Notes under the pieces: model-generated | Database searches by the model: none | Told to the model about the DNA's origin: nothing | Seen by the model: only the letters and a program-made list of their open reading frames with translations | Translations under genes and position numbers: made by a program | Part shown: positions 17,956 through 27,558 of the stretch, piece after piece | How positions within the stretch are numbered: the stretch's first letter is position 1 | Layout of the letters: each line of letters starts with the position of its first letter | NCBI RefSeq assembly: GCF_016919065.1 | Contig: NZ_JAFFQA010000006.1 | Span: 1-64,000, forward strand | Origin: Desulfobulbus rhabdoformis | GTDB taxonomy: Bacteria; Desulfobacterota; Desulfobulbia; Desulfobulbales; Desulfobulbaceae | Direction: 5' to 3' | Length of the DNA: 64,000 bases

Positions 17956-18354
17956 ATGATGTGGCAATATCAAACGGTCCTGTTTGAATTTTCCAAGAAT
18001 GGACTTCTTGGTGATCGCTATATGGATGATGAGGAAATTGAAAAAACGCTCAATACCCTCGGACGAGAAGGTTGGGAACTGGTCAATGTTTCCCTGCTTG
18101 AAGATGGGCTGCTTGCCATTTTAAAGCAGCCGCTCGCTGGCCAGCCAGGCCCCTCCATTCAGGAAGAATCCTCCAGGGAGCCAGCAGAGTCGGGCCCTCT
18201 TGTTGGTTTTTCGAGCCAATCTTCCGAGACGTCGATTCCTCAAGAAACACCCACGTATGCCAAGCACCCTGAGCACTTGAAGAGCGCAGAACATTCGCTG
18301 TCCAAGCCCCAACAACAGGATGATGATCTTGTTGGAGGTATTCGTATTTCCTGA
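17956..18354 (+). CDS. DUF4177-like small protein
   Basis: The product has 132 residues from the ATG at 17956, six bases after GAGAGG. Residues about 1-58 (MWQYQTVLFEF, LNTLGREGWELVNV, LAILKQ) match the DUF4177 pattern: a short domain with a conserved EGWELV strand. The remaining 70 residues are polar, rich in S, P, E and Q, and probably disordered. No catalytic residues are known for this domain. It is the last gene of the run that starts at argJ or sixA and is followed by a short gap with a repeat-like end near 18458-18486. Confidence 0.72.
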   Translation: MMWQYQTVLFEFSKNGLLGDRYMDDEEIEKTLNTLGREGWELVNVSLLEDGLLAILKQPLAGQPGPSIQEESSREPAESGPLVGFSSQSSETSIPQETPTYAKHPEHLKSAEHSLSKPQQQDDDLVGGIRIS

Positions 18355-18508
18355 AAAGATGGAGGCTGACGGGTGGGCTTACGTGCCGATGGTGAAACTG
18401 AACAGTACAATATTTTTTTTGAAATTTCGTCAAATTAGACTGATAGCTTCTTCTGTAACCAACCGCTGCCACGGATTCAGGGTAGCTTAAGGTGAGCTGA
18501 TTCATACA

Positions 18509-19555
18509 ATGGCCCTCTACATTCTGAAACGACTTCTTTTGATGATCCCTACGCTGATAGGGGTGATGCTTCTGACTTTTATTGTCACCCAATTTGTGCC
18601 TGGCGGACCGGTTGAGCGGATGATGGCCCAGCTCAGTGGGTATGGGGCAGGGAAGGAGGCAGCAGGCAGTACCAGCCTTTATCAGGGAAACAAGGGGCTT
18701 GATCAGGAGCGGGTTGCCCAACTGAAAAAACTGTATGGGTTTGACAAACCTCCGGTACAGCGTTTCATCGAGATGATGCGCAGTTACCTGGCCTTTGATT
18801 TTGGTCAGTCCTACTATCACCACATGAGTGTGGTGGAACTGGTCGTCTCCAAGCTCCCTGTGTCCATGTCGCTTGGACTGTGGAGTTTTCTCATTGTCTA
18901 TTCTGTCTGTATTCCTCTGGGCATAGCGAAGGCCGTGCGGGATGGTTCCACCTTTGATGTAATCTCCAGTACGGCTATTCTTATCGGCTATGCTATCCCC
19001 GGCTTTGTCCTTGGTATCGTTTTGATCGTGCTTTTTGGTGGAGGGAGTTTTTTTAATGTCTTTCCCCTGCGGGGGCTCGTCTCGGATAACTGGCAGGAAC
19101 TCAGCCTTGGGGCTAAAATTCTTGATTACCTCTGGCATATGATCCTGCCTATTATAGCCTCGACTGTGGGGAGCCTGGCCGTCATGACCCTTTTGACCAA
19201 GAATTCGTTTCTTGAAGAAATTCGCAAACAGTATGTGGTGACAGCCCGGGCAAAAGGGCTTGAGGAAAGGCAGGTTCTTTACAAGCATGTTTTTCGCAAT
19301 GCCATTATCCCTATTATAACGGGATTTCCCGGCAGCTTTATAACCGCCTTCTTTACGGGCAGCCTTTTGATAGAAACAATCTTTTCTCTGGATGGTATGG
19401 GGCTTTTGGCTTACGAGTCTGTTATGAATCGCGATTATCCGGTCGTGTTGGGAACACTCTATTTTTTCACCCTTATCGGATTGATATCGAGACTCTTATC
19501 AGATCTTTCCTACGTGCTCGTCGACCCGCGAATCAGTTTTGAGGGGCATCAGTGA
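18509..19555 (+). CDS. yejB: Peptide ABC transporter permease, YejB type
   Basis: The product has 348 residues. It begins MALYILKRLLLMIPTLIGVM, the standard start of DppB/OppB-like permeases, and carries the YejB-specific long periplasmic loop (VPGGPVERMM, LYGFDKPPVQRF, SYYHHMSVVELV). The cytoplasmic EAA loop is TARAKGLEERQVLYKHVFRNA. YejABEF imports microcin-C-like and other peptides in enterobacteria. The ATG of yejE overlaps the stop (ATGA, 19552-19555). No binding protein (yejA) or ATPase (yejF) is adjacent; the genes upstream and downstream are unrelated, so those subunits must be encoded elsewhere. Confidence 0.9.
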   Translation: MALYILKRLLLMIPTLIGVMLLTFIVTQFVPGGPVERMMAQLSGYGAGKEAAGSTSLYQGNKGLDQERVAQLKKLYGFDKPPVQRFIEMMRSYLAFDFGQSYYHHMSVVELVVSKLPVSMSLGLWSFLIVYSVCIPLGIAKAVRDGSTFDVISSTAILIGYAIPGFVLGIVLIVLFGGGSFFNVFPLRGLVSDNWQELSLGAKILDYLWHMILPIIASTVGSLAVMTLLTKNSFLEEIRKQYVVTARAKGLEERQVLYKHVFRNAIIPIITGFPGSFITAFFTGSLLIETIFSLDGMGLLAYESVMNRDYPVVLGTLYFFTLIGLISRLLSDLSYVLVDPRISFEGHQ

Positions 19556-20592
19556 TGAGGGCAGCACGAGCGGGAAAGGGGACAAGCCTGGCGCGCAGTA
19601 GGTGGAAACGATTCAAAAAAAATCGGCGGGGCTATTACTCTCTTATTCTTTTTCTTATTCTTTTCGGACTCAGTCTTTTTGCTGAGCTGCTCAGTAATGA
19701 TACACCGCTCTATATTCATTACCAGGGGGCTTCGTATTTCCCATTGCTGAAAATGTACCCAGAGACAACCTTCGGTGGAATATTCGAGACTGAGGCTGAT
19801 TACCGCGACCCATTTATCCTGGATCGGTTGCATCAAAAGGGCAATTTCGTTCTTTTTCCACCCAACCCCCATAGTTTTAACTCAATCAATCTGAACCTCG
19901 ATCGACCAGTCCCATCACCTCCCTCAGGAGAAAATTTTCTCGGCACAGATGACCGTGGTCGGGATGTACTTGCGCGGTTGATCTATGGATTCAGGTTGAG
20001 TGTGCTTTTTGGCGCAGCGTTGACTGCCGTTGGTACCCTGCTTGGAATCATGGCAGGATCGGTACAGGGATTTTTTGGTGGGAAGACGGATCTTGTTTTT
20101 CAGCGCTTTATCGAGTTGTGGGGCTCCATGCCCGAACTCTATCTGCTTATTATCTTTGCTTCGATCTTCAAGCCCTCCATGCTGTTGTTGTTAATCCTGC
20201 TTTCCCTCTTTGGCTGGATGGGACTTTCTGATTATGTGCGCGCCGAATTTCTTAAGGGCAGAAATATGGAGTACGTCAAGGCGGCCAAGGCCCTTGGGGT
20301 GAATAATTTCACCATTATGTATCGGCACCTGCTGCCTAATTCCATGACGCCGGTCATTACCTTCCTCCCCTTTCGCATGTCGGGTTCCATTCTGGCTCTG
20401 ACGAGCCTTGATTTTCTTGGTCTGGGGGTTCCCCCATCAACGCCAAGTCTCGGGGAGTTGCTCGCCCAGGGGAAAGCAAATATTGATGCTTGGTGGCTCT
20501 CTCTTTCCACCTTTGTGGTTCTGGTGGGAACTCTGGTCCTACTCATCTTTATTGGAGAGGCACTTCGCGAGGCCTTTGACCCCAGGAAATAA
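19552..20592 (+). CDS. yejE: Peptide ABC transporter permease, YejE type
   Basis: The product has 346 residues and pairs with YejB. It shows the YejE layout: a basic start (RSRWKRFKKNRRGYYSL), the first membrane helix, a long periplasmic stretch (FPLLKMYPETTFGGIFETEA), the block HSFNSINLNLDRPVPSPPSGENFLG cut into LGTDDRGRDVLARLIYGFR, and the EAA loop AKALGVNNFTIMYRHLLPNS. Five further helices follow. It starts inside the yejB stop codon. A palindromic repeat begins 62 bp after the stop, and no further transporter gene follows. Confidence 0.9.
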   Translation: MMRAARAGKGTSLARSRWKRFKKNRRGYYSLILFLILFGLSLFAELLSNDTPLYIHYQGASYFPLLKMYPETTFGGIFETEADYRDPFILDRLHQKGNFVLFPPNPHSFNSINLNLDRPVPSPPSGENFLGTDDRGRDVLARLIYGFRLSVLFGAALTAVGTLLGIMAGSVQGFFGGKTDLVFQRFIELWGSMPELYLLIIFASIFKPSMLLLLILLSLFGWMGLSDYVRAEFLKGRNMEYVKAAKALGVNNFTIMYRHLLPNSMTPVITFLPFRMSGSILALTSLDFLGLGVPPSTPSLGELLAQGKANIDAWWLSLSTFVVLVGTLVLLIFIGEALREAFDPRK

Positions 20593-20654
20593 GCAGAACC
20601 CTCAAGGATCCATGGAGGAGCCGCACCCCTCCGTGTCACCTGTTCAAGATAAAA

Positions 20655-20795
20655 GGGTGTCTTGAATAATTAGATTTTTCAAGCAAGGTCAAGGCATGCT
20701 TAAAATTTTACCGCAGGCATATGATTGATATTCCGAGGATAAAATTTTAAGCATAACGCCGAGATTGGAAGAAAAAGCAATTATTCAAGATTCCC
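20655..20795 (+). repeat. Palindromic mobile repeat, copy B
   Basis: The copy is 141 bp, from GGGTGTCTTGAATAATTAG to TTATTCAAGATTCCC, with the central AAAATTTTACCGCAGGCATA and its inverted partner. Exact 4-bp direct repeats AAAA flank it (20651-20654, 20796-20799). It is about 90 percent identical to copy C by eye and lies downstream of yejE. Confidence 0.9.
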
Positions 20796-20830
20796 AAAAA
20801 AAGAGCGGGTCCATATTTGAACCCGCTCTT
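20795..20830 (-). terminator. Intrinsic terminator of the roadblock-MglA operon
   Basis: Arms AAGAGCGGGT (20801-20810) and ACCCGCTCTT (20821-20830) pair perfectly; on the minus strand the stem is followed by a run of T (20795-20800). It lies about 50 bp after the stop of the leftward 833-aa gene. Confidence 0.88.
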
Positions 20831-20878
20831 AGGTGTATACACTCTATTGGTTTGCTTTCCCTGAACGGGAAGATCTAC

Positions 20879-23380
20879 TCAGTGATGATGCTCTAAATGG
20901 TGACGAACCATGGCAAACTCATCATTTATATACTGTTTGAGCTGCGCCAATTCAAAATAGAGTTCCTTGGCACTGTACTGTACTTCCTGCGCTTCATTTT
21001 CTTCGGCAACAGCAGGGACACGAGGCATGAACTTGGCTGCATCCTGCATCCAGCGATTAAAACGCGAGATTGCGGTGGTCAAAGTCTTGGCAGAGACCTC
21101 CTTGCCCATCAACTGCTCGTACAGATAATTGACCAGTTTTTCGGTGTCGGCCGCACTCTTGGCCGGAAGCCTGGAGAGCATGGTCACCACGGACTGCAAC
21201 AGCTCAGCTAACGATGTGTGTTCCGCAGAAGGACTGGTTTTCTGTAGCGAGGCAAGCAGTTCTTCGGCCTGGGTGAGTTTTTCCCGATCAAGGGCTCGAA
21301 CAGCCGCTGGCAGGAGCGCACCGAGGGTCGCCACCTCTCCTTCAAAATCAGAGGACTCGGAGGATTCTTCCGCTGTGGCCTCGTCAAGAGTGGCCTCCAG
21401 TGCTTCGGTCAGTACGTCTGGCTCGATTTCCTCTGTGGCCTCAACATCTGTCCCTGGTTCGGTCGTCTCAAAGAAGGCATCCAGTGCTCCGGAGAGTTCG
21501 CTGCTCTCCTCGGCAGGCGTACTGCTCTCAAGAGAAGCTGGCGCAGACTCTGCTTCCGACGCTTCCTCGGTTTCGTTAAGCGCAGGGGCAATATCGGTTT
21601 GCTCGGCAACTTCTTCAGACTCATCGCCAAAGAAAAAGTCGAGTTTTTCTTCGATCTCATCAAGAGGTGATGCACTTAAAGAGGCCACAGTATCTTCTTC
21701 AGAGAATCCAGAGTCTTCATTACTGTCGGCCAAAGCTGCTATCGGGCCGGTTTGTTCGTCAAAAAAGAGTGAATTTTCGTTTTCTTCAGCCTCCTGGCCT
21801 GTGCTGGTTTCCTCTGGCGCCTCTTTATCGGCATCAAGAAAGAAACTGTCAAGCTTGCCATCTATATCAAGGGTGATCTCCTCGAGCTCAGGTGTCTGCT
21901 CAGCGGTCTCGTCTTCCAATGAAAACTCAACGTCTGCTAAAGCAGCAATCGGCTCTGCACCGGAGTTGGCTTCAGATAAAGATGCAACAGCTTGTTTCTC
22001 TGCATTTTTTTCATCGTCGTTTGTGGCTTCATCATCTGCAAAAAGAAAATCAAGCTGCGTTGCCAGGTCCTCATCGGCCTCTTGAGACTCACCTTCTGCC
22101 GTATTACTGTAACCTGACACTTCTTCGCTATCGGACAGGGCGGGTGCAAGCCCACGTTTTGAACTCAGTTGAGCCCCAATGAGATCATCGGCAAGTTCGT
22201 CGTCAACAGGGTGAATGGCATCCGGGGGAAGGATTTCATCTGGATATTGCTCATCTGCAGTTTCCATGGCTGGCTTGGACTCCAAACCAAAGATTGAGTC
22301 AAGTTCGTCACCAAGAGAAATCTCTTCATCAGCAGTCTCGGCTTCGGGTTCTGCTGACACATGGGGGGCGGCCTGAGGAGAAAGCTCGACAGCTTCCTCC
22401 GGCTCTACTTCCGGCACCTCTGTGATCGGACTACTGATTTCATCGACTACACCGGCAATCATTTCCTCATCAATGTTTTGTCCAGAGCTCGGTGCTGCGA
22501 TTTCCATTTTTAGATTGTTGAGCCTGTTAATACATCCCACCAGTAATTCTTGGGTCTCAGAATCAGAGGCTTGCTCATCTGAGGCGACTTTTTCAAGCGC
22601 CTCATTAAATGAGTGAAGCAGTGTAAAGGCATCAGGGTGTGAGTTGGCTCGTTCTTCAGCAATATAGTCTCCAAGAGCCTGTAACCCTTGAAGGAGTACA
22701 GTTCCTGCTTTTTTATCGGCCAGATTTTTCTGGCAGGCTTCAAGATGGGTGTTGAATTGCAGTAAACTTTCATTGGTCACCTCCCAATCAAGTCCAAGTA
22801 TGGCCGCCTTGAGCAACTGAGTAGCTTGAGGTGTCTCTGGATGAACAGGGACGGTGGCTTGGTCGTCATGGGCAGGGATGATGGCAATCTCTTCCTCGGA
22901 TCCAGACTCGGCGAGGTCGCTTTGAGTAATCTGGTACTGGAGGATTTTAAATTTGCGAACATCGCCTTTGAGTAACTGGGTTATCTGATCTCCAGTTATG
23001 TCGGGCGATGAAATAATTTTTTCAAAATTATAGAAAAAGGTGAGCAGGAGTTTTATGGAGTTCGGGTGAGCATAGGCGCCTTTTGTCTGGATGTAGTTAC
23101 CAATTTTCGCTAACCCTTGAAGATAGACCTCCGCAACCTTATCTCCCTCCCACATGGGGCCGAGGGAATCGACTTCATCGGAGAGCTCTTGGAGTATCTC
23201 GTCGTTAATTTCCCAGTCCAGTGAAAGAATGATCGATTTAAGTCGAGTCAGTGGTGAAGATTCCTCACTGCTAAACTCAAAAAGATCGACATCCTGAGTA
23301 TCAAACGACTCATTGGCAAAGAGTGTCAGGTCTTCGAAATCTTCAGACTGGGTATAATTTTCACGTTGCGAATTTTTCAT
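20879..23380 (-). CDS. Large acidic repeat protein encoded with an MglA-type GTPase
   Basis: The product has 833 residues and no membrane segment. Two related helical units of about 90 residues lie near residues 45-135 and 188-280; both read like LK..IL.LDWE, then LQGL..(I/L)G(N/D)YI and a segment with HP.......L..F...(F/L)EK. Residues about 300-660 are low-complexity, very rich in E, D, S and A, probably disordered, with recurring EEIxxxLDFFF(G/A)DE-like and LDxxF short motifs. The C-terminal 160 residues are helical again and end in HHLEHHH. I do not recognise the family. It is the last gene of a three-gene leftward operon after a roadblock protein and a GTPase, with 37 bp to the GTPase stop, so it may be their effector or scaffold (inference). 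Confidence 0.8.
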   Translation of the reverse strand: MKNSQRENYTQSEDFEDLTLFANESFDTQDVDLFEFSSEESSPLTRLKSIILSLDWEINDEILQELSDEVDSLGPMWEGDKVAEVYLQGLAKIGNYIQTKGAYAHPNSIKLLLTFFYNFEKIISSPDITGDQITQLLKGDVRKFKILQYQITQSDLAESGSEEEIAIIPAHDDQATVPVHPETPQATQLLKAAILGLDWEVTNESLLQFNTHLEACQKNLADKKAGTVLLQGLQALGDYIAEERANSHPDAFTLLHSFNEALEKVASDEQASDSETQELLVGCINRLNNLKMEIAAPSSGQNIDEEMIAGVVDEISSPITEVPEVEPEEAVELSPQAAPHVSAEPEAETADEEISLGDELDSIFGLESKPAMETADEQYPDEILPPDAIHPVDDELADDLIGAQLSSKRGLAPALSDSEEVSGYSNTAEGESQEADEDLATQLDFLFADDEATNDDEKNAEKQAVASLSEANSGAEPIAALADVEFSLEDETAEQTPELEEITLDIDGKLDSFFLDADKEAPEETSTGQEAEENENSLFFDEQTGPIAALADSNEDSGFSEEDTVASLSASPLDEIEEKLDFFFGDESEEVAEQTDIAPALNETEEASEAESAPASLESSTPAEESSELSGALDAFFETTEPGTDVEATEEIEPDVLTEALEATLDEATAEESSESSDFEGEVATLGALLPAAVRALDREKLTQAEELLASLQKTSPSAEHTSLAELLQSVVTMLSRLPAKSAADTEKLVNYLYEQLMGKEVSAKTLTTAISRFNRWMQDAAKFMPRVPAVAEENEAQEVQYSAKELYFELAQLKQYINDEFAMVRHHLEHHH

Positions 23381-23417
23381 CCTACCGGCTCGGGTCTGGT
23401 GGCTTTGGTGGGGTCCA

Positions 23418-24023
23418 CTACATAAGTTTTTTCTGAATAGAGATAACAGTTGAAGATATTATCTTTTTCAATGTTTCTGGGACATTATAACCAGTAAGGG
23501 CGCTGCCTTCAAAGTACGGAACCTTCAGTTTGCTGTTCAGGTCTTTTTCCAGGACAGATGTCGGCAGGATAGGGATTCCCTGGTTACGAAGATCGACCTT
23601 GTTATACTGAAGGACCAGCGGAATTTTAAAGATGGATTCTTTATACCCCTGCAAGTTTTCGTGCAGTTGGTTGAGTGAGCGAATATTCTTCTCCCGCATC
23701 TGTTCTTGAGCATCGGCTACAAAAACAATGCCGTCAACGCCCTTAAGAACCAGTTTTCGAGTTGCGTTATACTTAACCTGACCTGGTACGGTATACAGCT
23801 GAATCTTAAGCTCGTAGCCTTTGATCTGTCCCATATTAAAGGGGAGGAAATCAAAGAAAAGGGTGCGATCACCGTGGGTTTTCAAACTCACCATTTCAGA
23901 TTGGATCTGTTTGGAAAACTTACGATTAATATATTCAAGGTTGGTGGTTTTGCCACCACGTCCAGGACCGTAATAGACAATTTTGACCTGAACGATTTTT
24001 TCCCTAAGGTTTATAAAACTCAC
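23418..24023 (-). CDS. MglA-type small GTPase
   Basis: The product has 201 residues, the size of Myxococcus MglA. It has the P-loop YGPGRGGKTTNLEYI, the MglA-specific segment HGDRTLFFDFLP, the Walker B variant LYTVPGQVKYNATRKLVL (TVPGQ in place of DxxGQ) and the specificity motif QYNKVDL. In Myxococcus and Thermus relatives, MglA with GTP sits at a cell pole and sets polarity, and a roadblock protein (MglB) is its GTPase-activating partner. The roadblock gene is immediately upstream (49 bp). Role in this organism (motility, pilus or cell polarity) is not shown by the neighbours. Confidence 0.93.
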   Translation of the reverse strand: MSFINLREKIVQVKIVYYGPGRGGKTTNLEYINRKFSKQIQSEMVSLKTHGDRTLFFDFLPFNMGQIKGYELKIQLYTVPGQVKYNATRKLVLKGVDGIVFVADAQEQMREKNIRSLNQLHENLQGYKESIFKIPLVLQYNKVDLRNQGIPILPTSVLEKDLNSKLKVPYFEGSALTGYNVPETLKKIISSTVISIQKKLM

Positions 24024-24072
24024 GACGCTCTCCTGCTGGTAAAAGCGTTAGATACACTACAAAGCAACAGGT

Positions 24073-24471
24073 CTAATTTCTGGACCAGATCTTCTTGATA
24101 CGTTCGATGGCCTCAACAACGTTCAGCCTTAAAAAACCAAGGGAAATCCCTTTACCAAACATCGTGATGAGCAGGAGTTCATCATCGATTTTAGAAAAGT
24201 GAATATTGCATTCAGAGCCTTTGTGGAACAGGAGTGAAAATTCCTGCTCACCAACCAGCTTGGCCATGGCATCGACGGTAGCGAAGTTACCTGCTGCCAG
24301 AGCAGCAAAGGAGTAAACATCGTACTTGGAGGTTCCATTATCTTTTGCCGTAATAATGTTGCCAGCCATATCAATGATGATAACGCAATCAACACCAATT
24401 TTGATGAGCTTTTCAGTCAGGATTTCATCTATTTTTTCAAGCTGTTCCTGGCTAACAACTCCATAATTCAT
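24073..24471 (-). CDS. Roadblock/LC7-domain protein, MglB-like
   Basis: The product has 132 residues and is essentially one roadblock/LC7 domain: an N-terminal helix (EQLEKIDEILTEKLIKIG), strands VDCVIIIDMAGNII, the middle helix with AALAAGNFATVDAMAKLVG, then EFSLLFHKG, NIHFSKID and LLLITMFG. Such proteins form dimers that bind MglA-type GTPases and raise their activity. It is the first gene of the leftward three-gene operon. The ATG at 24471 is preceded by GAGGTAGC on the minus strand. Confidence 0.9.
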   Translation of the reverse strand: MNYGVVSQEQLEKIDEILTEKLIKIGVDCVIIIDMAGNIITAKDNGTSKYDVYSFAALAAGNFATVDAMAKLVGEQEFSLLFHKGSECNIHFSKIDDELLLITMFGKGISLGFLRLNVVEAIERIKKIWSRN

Positions 24472-25333
24472 ATGCTACCTCGTTACCTGGTCAGTATGTT
24501 GTTAAGAAGAGTGAGAGTGCATTCGTAGGGAAATCTTGGAAAGAATGTTTTTTAGTCTTGCACCGTATGTGGGATCCGGAAAAACATGCAAGATCCCTTT
24601 TAATTATTCGATTTCTTATCCGTCAGATAAAAAATAATTTTTCTCAAGTGAGAGCTATGCTTTGCTCGGAATGATAAGAGAAACGTTGTAATTCTAGCCA
24701 GTTCGAGCTCGTTGCCTCCTGTGATTCTTGAAGGTGAGGCGAGCTAAAACAATGAAACACACTGAATCGATTCAATAATATGCTATCTGCCCCTGGCATG
24801 TAAAGCGAAACAAAATTCAGGATGCATTTACCTGTTCAGTTGACGAGAAAAAGATGCAATGTGCGAATCCTTGAGTGCCTTGACTCTCGATTTTCTGCAA
24901 TCAGATCTCGGAAAACAAACAATATATGCAAGGCAATATAGCCGTCGTATCAAAGCGTTGAAATCCTGCTATCAGGATTGTTTTCGGCGACTGCGTCGCC
25001 AAATCGCGGTGCTGATTCCCTCAAACCCCGCGATTGCACATCAGCCGAAATGAAGAGGAAAAAGGTGTTCCCCTCCTTGGCTGGAACCTGGTATTTGGCT
25101 GAGTGCCGCTACTGGCAGAGTCGCTGAGAGCCATTGATAGCCCTGGAAACTTGTTCAAGTATCAGGAGTATACGTCAGATGGGAAATTATATGAAGGGGT
25201 TTTTGGAGGAAAAATATTTCTCTCCTACGCTCAAAAAAGCGTTGGCTCAAGGGGCTTCCTGTGAGTCAGCGGCCTTGTAAACAGATTCAAATCCTGAACA
25301 GGTAAGCCAAGGTCTACACGCCTGACACCGTGA
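24472..25333. other. Long non-coding stretch upstream of the roadblock operon
   Basis: About 860 bp hold no convincing gene. A 64-codon frame at 24859-25053 (basic, cysteine-containing) has no ribosome site and no recognisable domain. A 33-codon frame near 25179 is similarly weak. The promoter of the leftward operon should lie near 24480-24560. Short local hairpins occur (for example GCGACTGCGTCGC near 24989), but nothing with a T-run. Confidence 0.35.
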
Positions 25334-25767
25334 GGGAATCTTGAATGATTCCTGAATCCGTGACGGCGGATGGTCTCTGAATAACATATTCAGTTGATAA
25401 TGCAGAAATTTTCAAACTAATTTATTTGCTATTCAGTTTCACCCACCGCCCTTTGGGGTATCCATTAGTACGCCACCTTCACTGTTCGTAACAAGCCGAT
25501 AAAGTATACTTTAATCGACATGTCACAAACAGCGAAGCTGACACACCAATGAATGCTCACGGATCCAGGTGATTGTTTTTTCTGCCAATCTTGAGGGTGT
25601 CTTGAATAATTAGATTTTTCAATCAAGGCCAAGGATTGCGCAAAATTTTACCGCAGGCATATGTGTGATATTCCGAGGATAAAATTTTAAGCATGACGCC
25701 GGGATTGGCAGAAAAAGCAATTATTCAAGATTCCCTTGATTGTAAAGTCTAACTATCCAAGACACCC
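25334..25767 (-). repeat. Long-form palindromic repeat, interrupted by copy C
   Basis: The left end GGGAATCTTGAATGATTCC (25334) and right end CCAAGACACCC (25767) match the ends of the shorter family. Inside is a block starting CCTGAATCCGTGACGGCGG and ending ATGAATGCTCACGGATCCAG that also occurs, in the other orientation, in copy F (58551-58634), with end fragments at about 18458-18486, 42210-42245 and 43747-43777. Copy C lies inside its right arm. The right boundary touches the ftsH stop codon (25768-25770). Confidence 0.65.
25595..25735 (+). repeat. Palindromic mobile repeat, copy C (inserted in an older copy)
   Basis: The copy is 141 bp and nearly the same sequence as copy B. TTGA occurs directly on both sides (25591-25594 and 25736-25739). 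Removing the copy and one TTGA joins CTGCCAATC to TTGATTGTAAAG and restores a continuous right arm of the older element around it. This is direct sequence evidence that the unit moves. Confidence 0.9.
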
Positions 25768-27558
25768 TCAGGCCTCCGTTTCCCCTTTATTGTTCACAAT
25801 CATGGCGATATCCGCCCTGGATATGGTTTCCTTATCAAGGAGGGCCTGGGTCAGGGCGTCAAGTTCCGAGCGGTGGGCGACAAGAATTTCTCGCGCATGG
25901 TCATAGGCTGATTGAACAAGTTTTTTTACTTCCGTGTCTAAAAGGACGGCTGTCTGTTCACTGATGATTACCTGTTGCCCATGGGGCGGGCTTGCCGCGG
26001 GAAAGGTGAGTGGTCCGACAGTGGGACTCATGCCCCATTCGCAAACCATTTTTCTGGCGATATCTGAGACGCGTTCAATATCATTACCTGCGCCTGTGGT
26101 CATCTGGTCAAAAACGATTTCCTCGGCAATGCGGCCCCCAAGAAGCGTGCAGAGGGTGTTGAACAGGTAGACTTGATCGTGGGAGTTTCGTTCTTCTTCT
26201 GGGAGCTGCATGGTGAGCCCCAGAGCACGACCACGGGGGATGATCGTTACCTTGTGAACCGGATCAGCTCCGGGGAGCATCCAGGCGACCAGTGCATGCC
26301 CGGCCTCATGGCAGGCAGTGGTTCGTTTCTCCCGTTCGGTAATGATCATGCTTCTGCGCTCGGCCCCCATCATTACTTTGTCTTTGGCGGCTTCCAGGAG
26401 ATCCATGTCGATTTGCTCCTTCTTCTGTCGAGCCATGAGCAGGGCAGCTTCATTGATTAAGCTGGCAAGTTGGGCGCCGGAAAAACCAGGTGTGCCTTTT
26501 GCTATGACCTCCCAGGCAACCTCGGGAGAGATCTTCGCGTTGCGGGCATGCACCTGGAGAATCTTTTGACGGCCCCCCACATCCGGAAGCGGCACCATAA
26601 CCTGGCGGTCAAAACGGCCGGGACGCAGTAGAGCAGGGTCAAGAATATCCTGGCGATTGGTTGCGGCAATAATAATGACATGGTCGTTTGCTTCAAACCC
26701 ATCCATTTCAACCAGGAGTTGGTTGAGGGTCTGCTCACGCTCATCGTTTCCGCCAGAGCCAGCTCCAGAGCTGCGATGTCGCCCAACGGCGTCGATTTCG
26801 TCGATAAAAATGATACAGGGCGCTTTCTTTTTCCCCTCGTTAAAAAGATCCCGAACGCGTGAGGCGCCAATGCCCACGTACATTTCCACAAAGTTTGAGC
26901 CGCTTATAGAGAAGAAAGGTACGCCGGCTTCACCTGCAATGGCCTTGGCAAGCAGGGTCTTTCCTGTCCCAGGTTCACCGTAGAGAAGGACTCCCGTGGG
27001 GATTTTTGCCCCCGCCTGAACAAAGTGATCTGGGTTTTTTAAAAATTCAACAACTTCCTCAATCTCTTCTTTGGCCTCGTCAATCCCCGCCACATCCGTC
27101 AGGCGTACTTTGGATTCTTCAGGATTGATCAACCGTGCGCGAGATTTACCAAAGGCCATGGCTCGGCCACCGCCCTGACCACCTTTTTTTTGAAAGAAAA
27201 AAAACCACACCAACCCCAGGATAAGCACCGGCCCCCAAATAAGCAGGGCTTGCAAGTACCATGGCGGTTCACCTGTTTCTTCTGCAAGGATGCTTACCTC
27301 TTTTTTGAGTAAATGGGGTAAGGCCGCACTCGTAAGCGGTACGACGGTTTTAAATTTTTCACCGTTTGAAGTGTCCCAATAAATGACATTACTTTTCATC
27401 CGAACCTTGGAGAGGTGTCCGGACTCAACCTTTTTAAGAAAGTCTGTGTAAGGGACACGGTGATACCGTTCAGGGGCTTTGTTGCAGTAGTTAAAGAGAA
27501 ATAACGCGGCAAGGGCAATAATCAGCCAAAGTGAGAGATTCTTGTAGAATTTCTGCAC
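25768..27558 (-). CDS. ftsH: ATP-dependent zinc metalloprotease FtsH
   Basis: The product has 596 residues from the GTG at 27558, chosen because AGGAGA lies 6 bp upstream and the product then starts [20 protein letters not shown]. The frame extends 82 codons further up but that part has no family match. Two membrane helices bracket a periplasmic domain (about residues 9-24 and 118-134). The AAA core has [19 protein letters not shown] and LLRPGRFDR, and the zinc protease site is HEAGH. FtsH degrades misfolded and short-lived membrane and cytoplasmic proteins as a hexamer in the inner membrane. The stop codon touches a palindromic repeat. Confidence 0.95.
   Translation of the reverse strand: MQKFYKNLSLWLIIALAALFLFNYCNKAPERYHRVPYTDFLKKVESGHLSKVRMKSNVIYWDTSNGEKFKTVVPLTSAALPHLLKKEVSILAEETGEPPWYLQALLIWGPVLILGLVWFFFFQKKGGQGGGRAMAFGKSRARLINPEESKVRLTDVAGIDEAKEEIEEVVEFLKNPDHFVQAGAKIPTGVLLYGEPGTGKTLLAKAIAGEAGVPFFSISGSNFVEMYVGIGASRVRDLFNEGKKKAPCIIFIDEIDAVGRHRSSGAGSGGNDEREQTLNQLLVEMDGFEANDHVIIIAATNRQDILDPALLRPGRFDRQVMVPLPDVGGRQKILQVHARNAKISPEVAWEVIAKGTPGFSGAQLASLINEAALLMARQKKEQIDMDLLEAAKDKVMMGAERRSMIITEREKRTTACHEAGHALVAWMLPGADPVHKVTIIPRGRALGLTMQLPEEERNSHDQVYLFNTLCTLLGGRIAEEIVFDQMTTGAGNDIERVSDIARKMVCEWGMSPTVGPLTFPAASPPHGQQVIISEQTAVLLDTEVKKLVQSAYDHAREILVAHRSELDALTQALLDKETISRADIAMIVNNKGETEA

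Noticed and set aside
18083..19288. 401-codon minus-strand frame opposite yejB
   Set aside because: It is the shadow of the DUF4177-like and yejB genes; composition is unlike a real protein and the plus-strand proteins match known families.
21129..22085. A 318-codon serine-rich frame opposite the acidic protein gene
   Set aside because: It is the antisense shadow of the E/D/S-rich region; no ribosome site or known domain, while the minus-strand gene is in an operon with a terminator.
24859..25053. 64-codon frame in the gap before the roadblock operon
   Set aside because: No ribosome site, no recognisable domain and no neighbour in the same direction.
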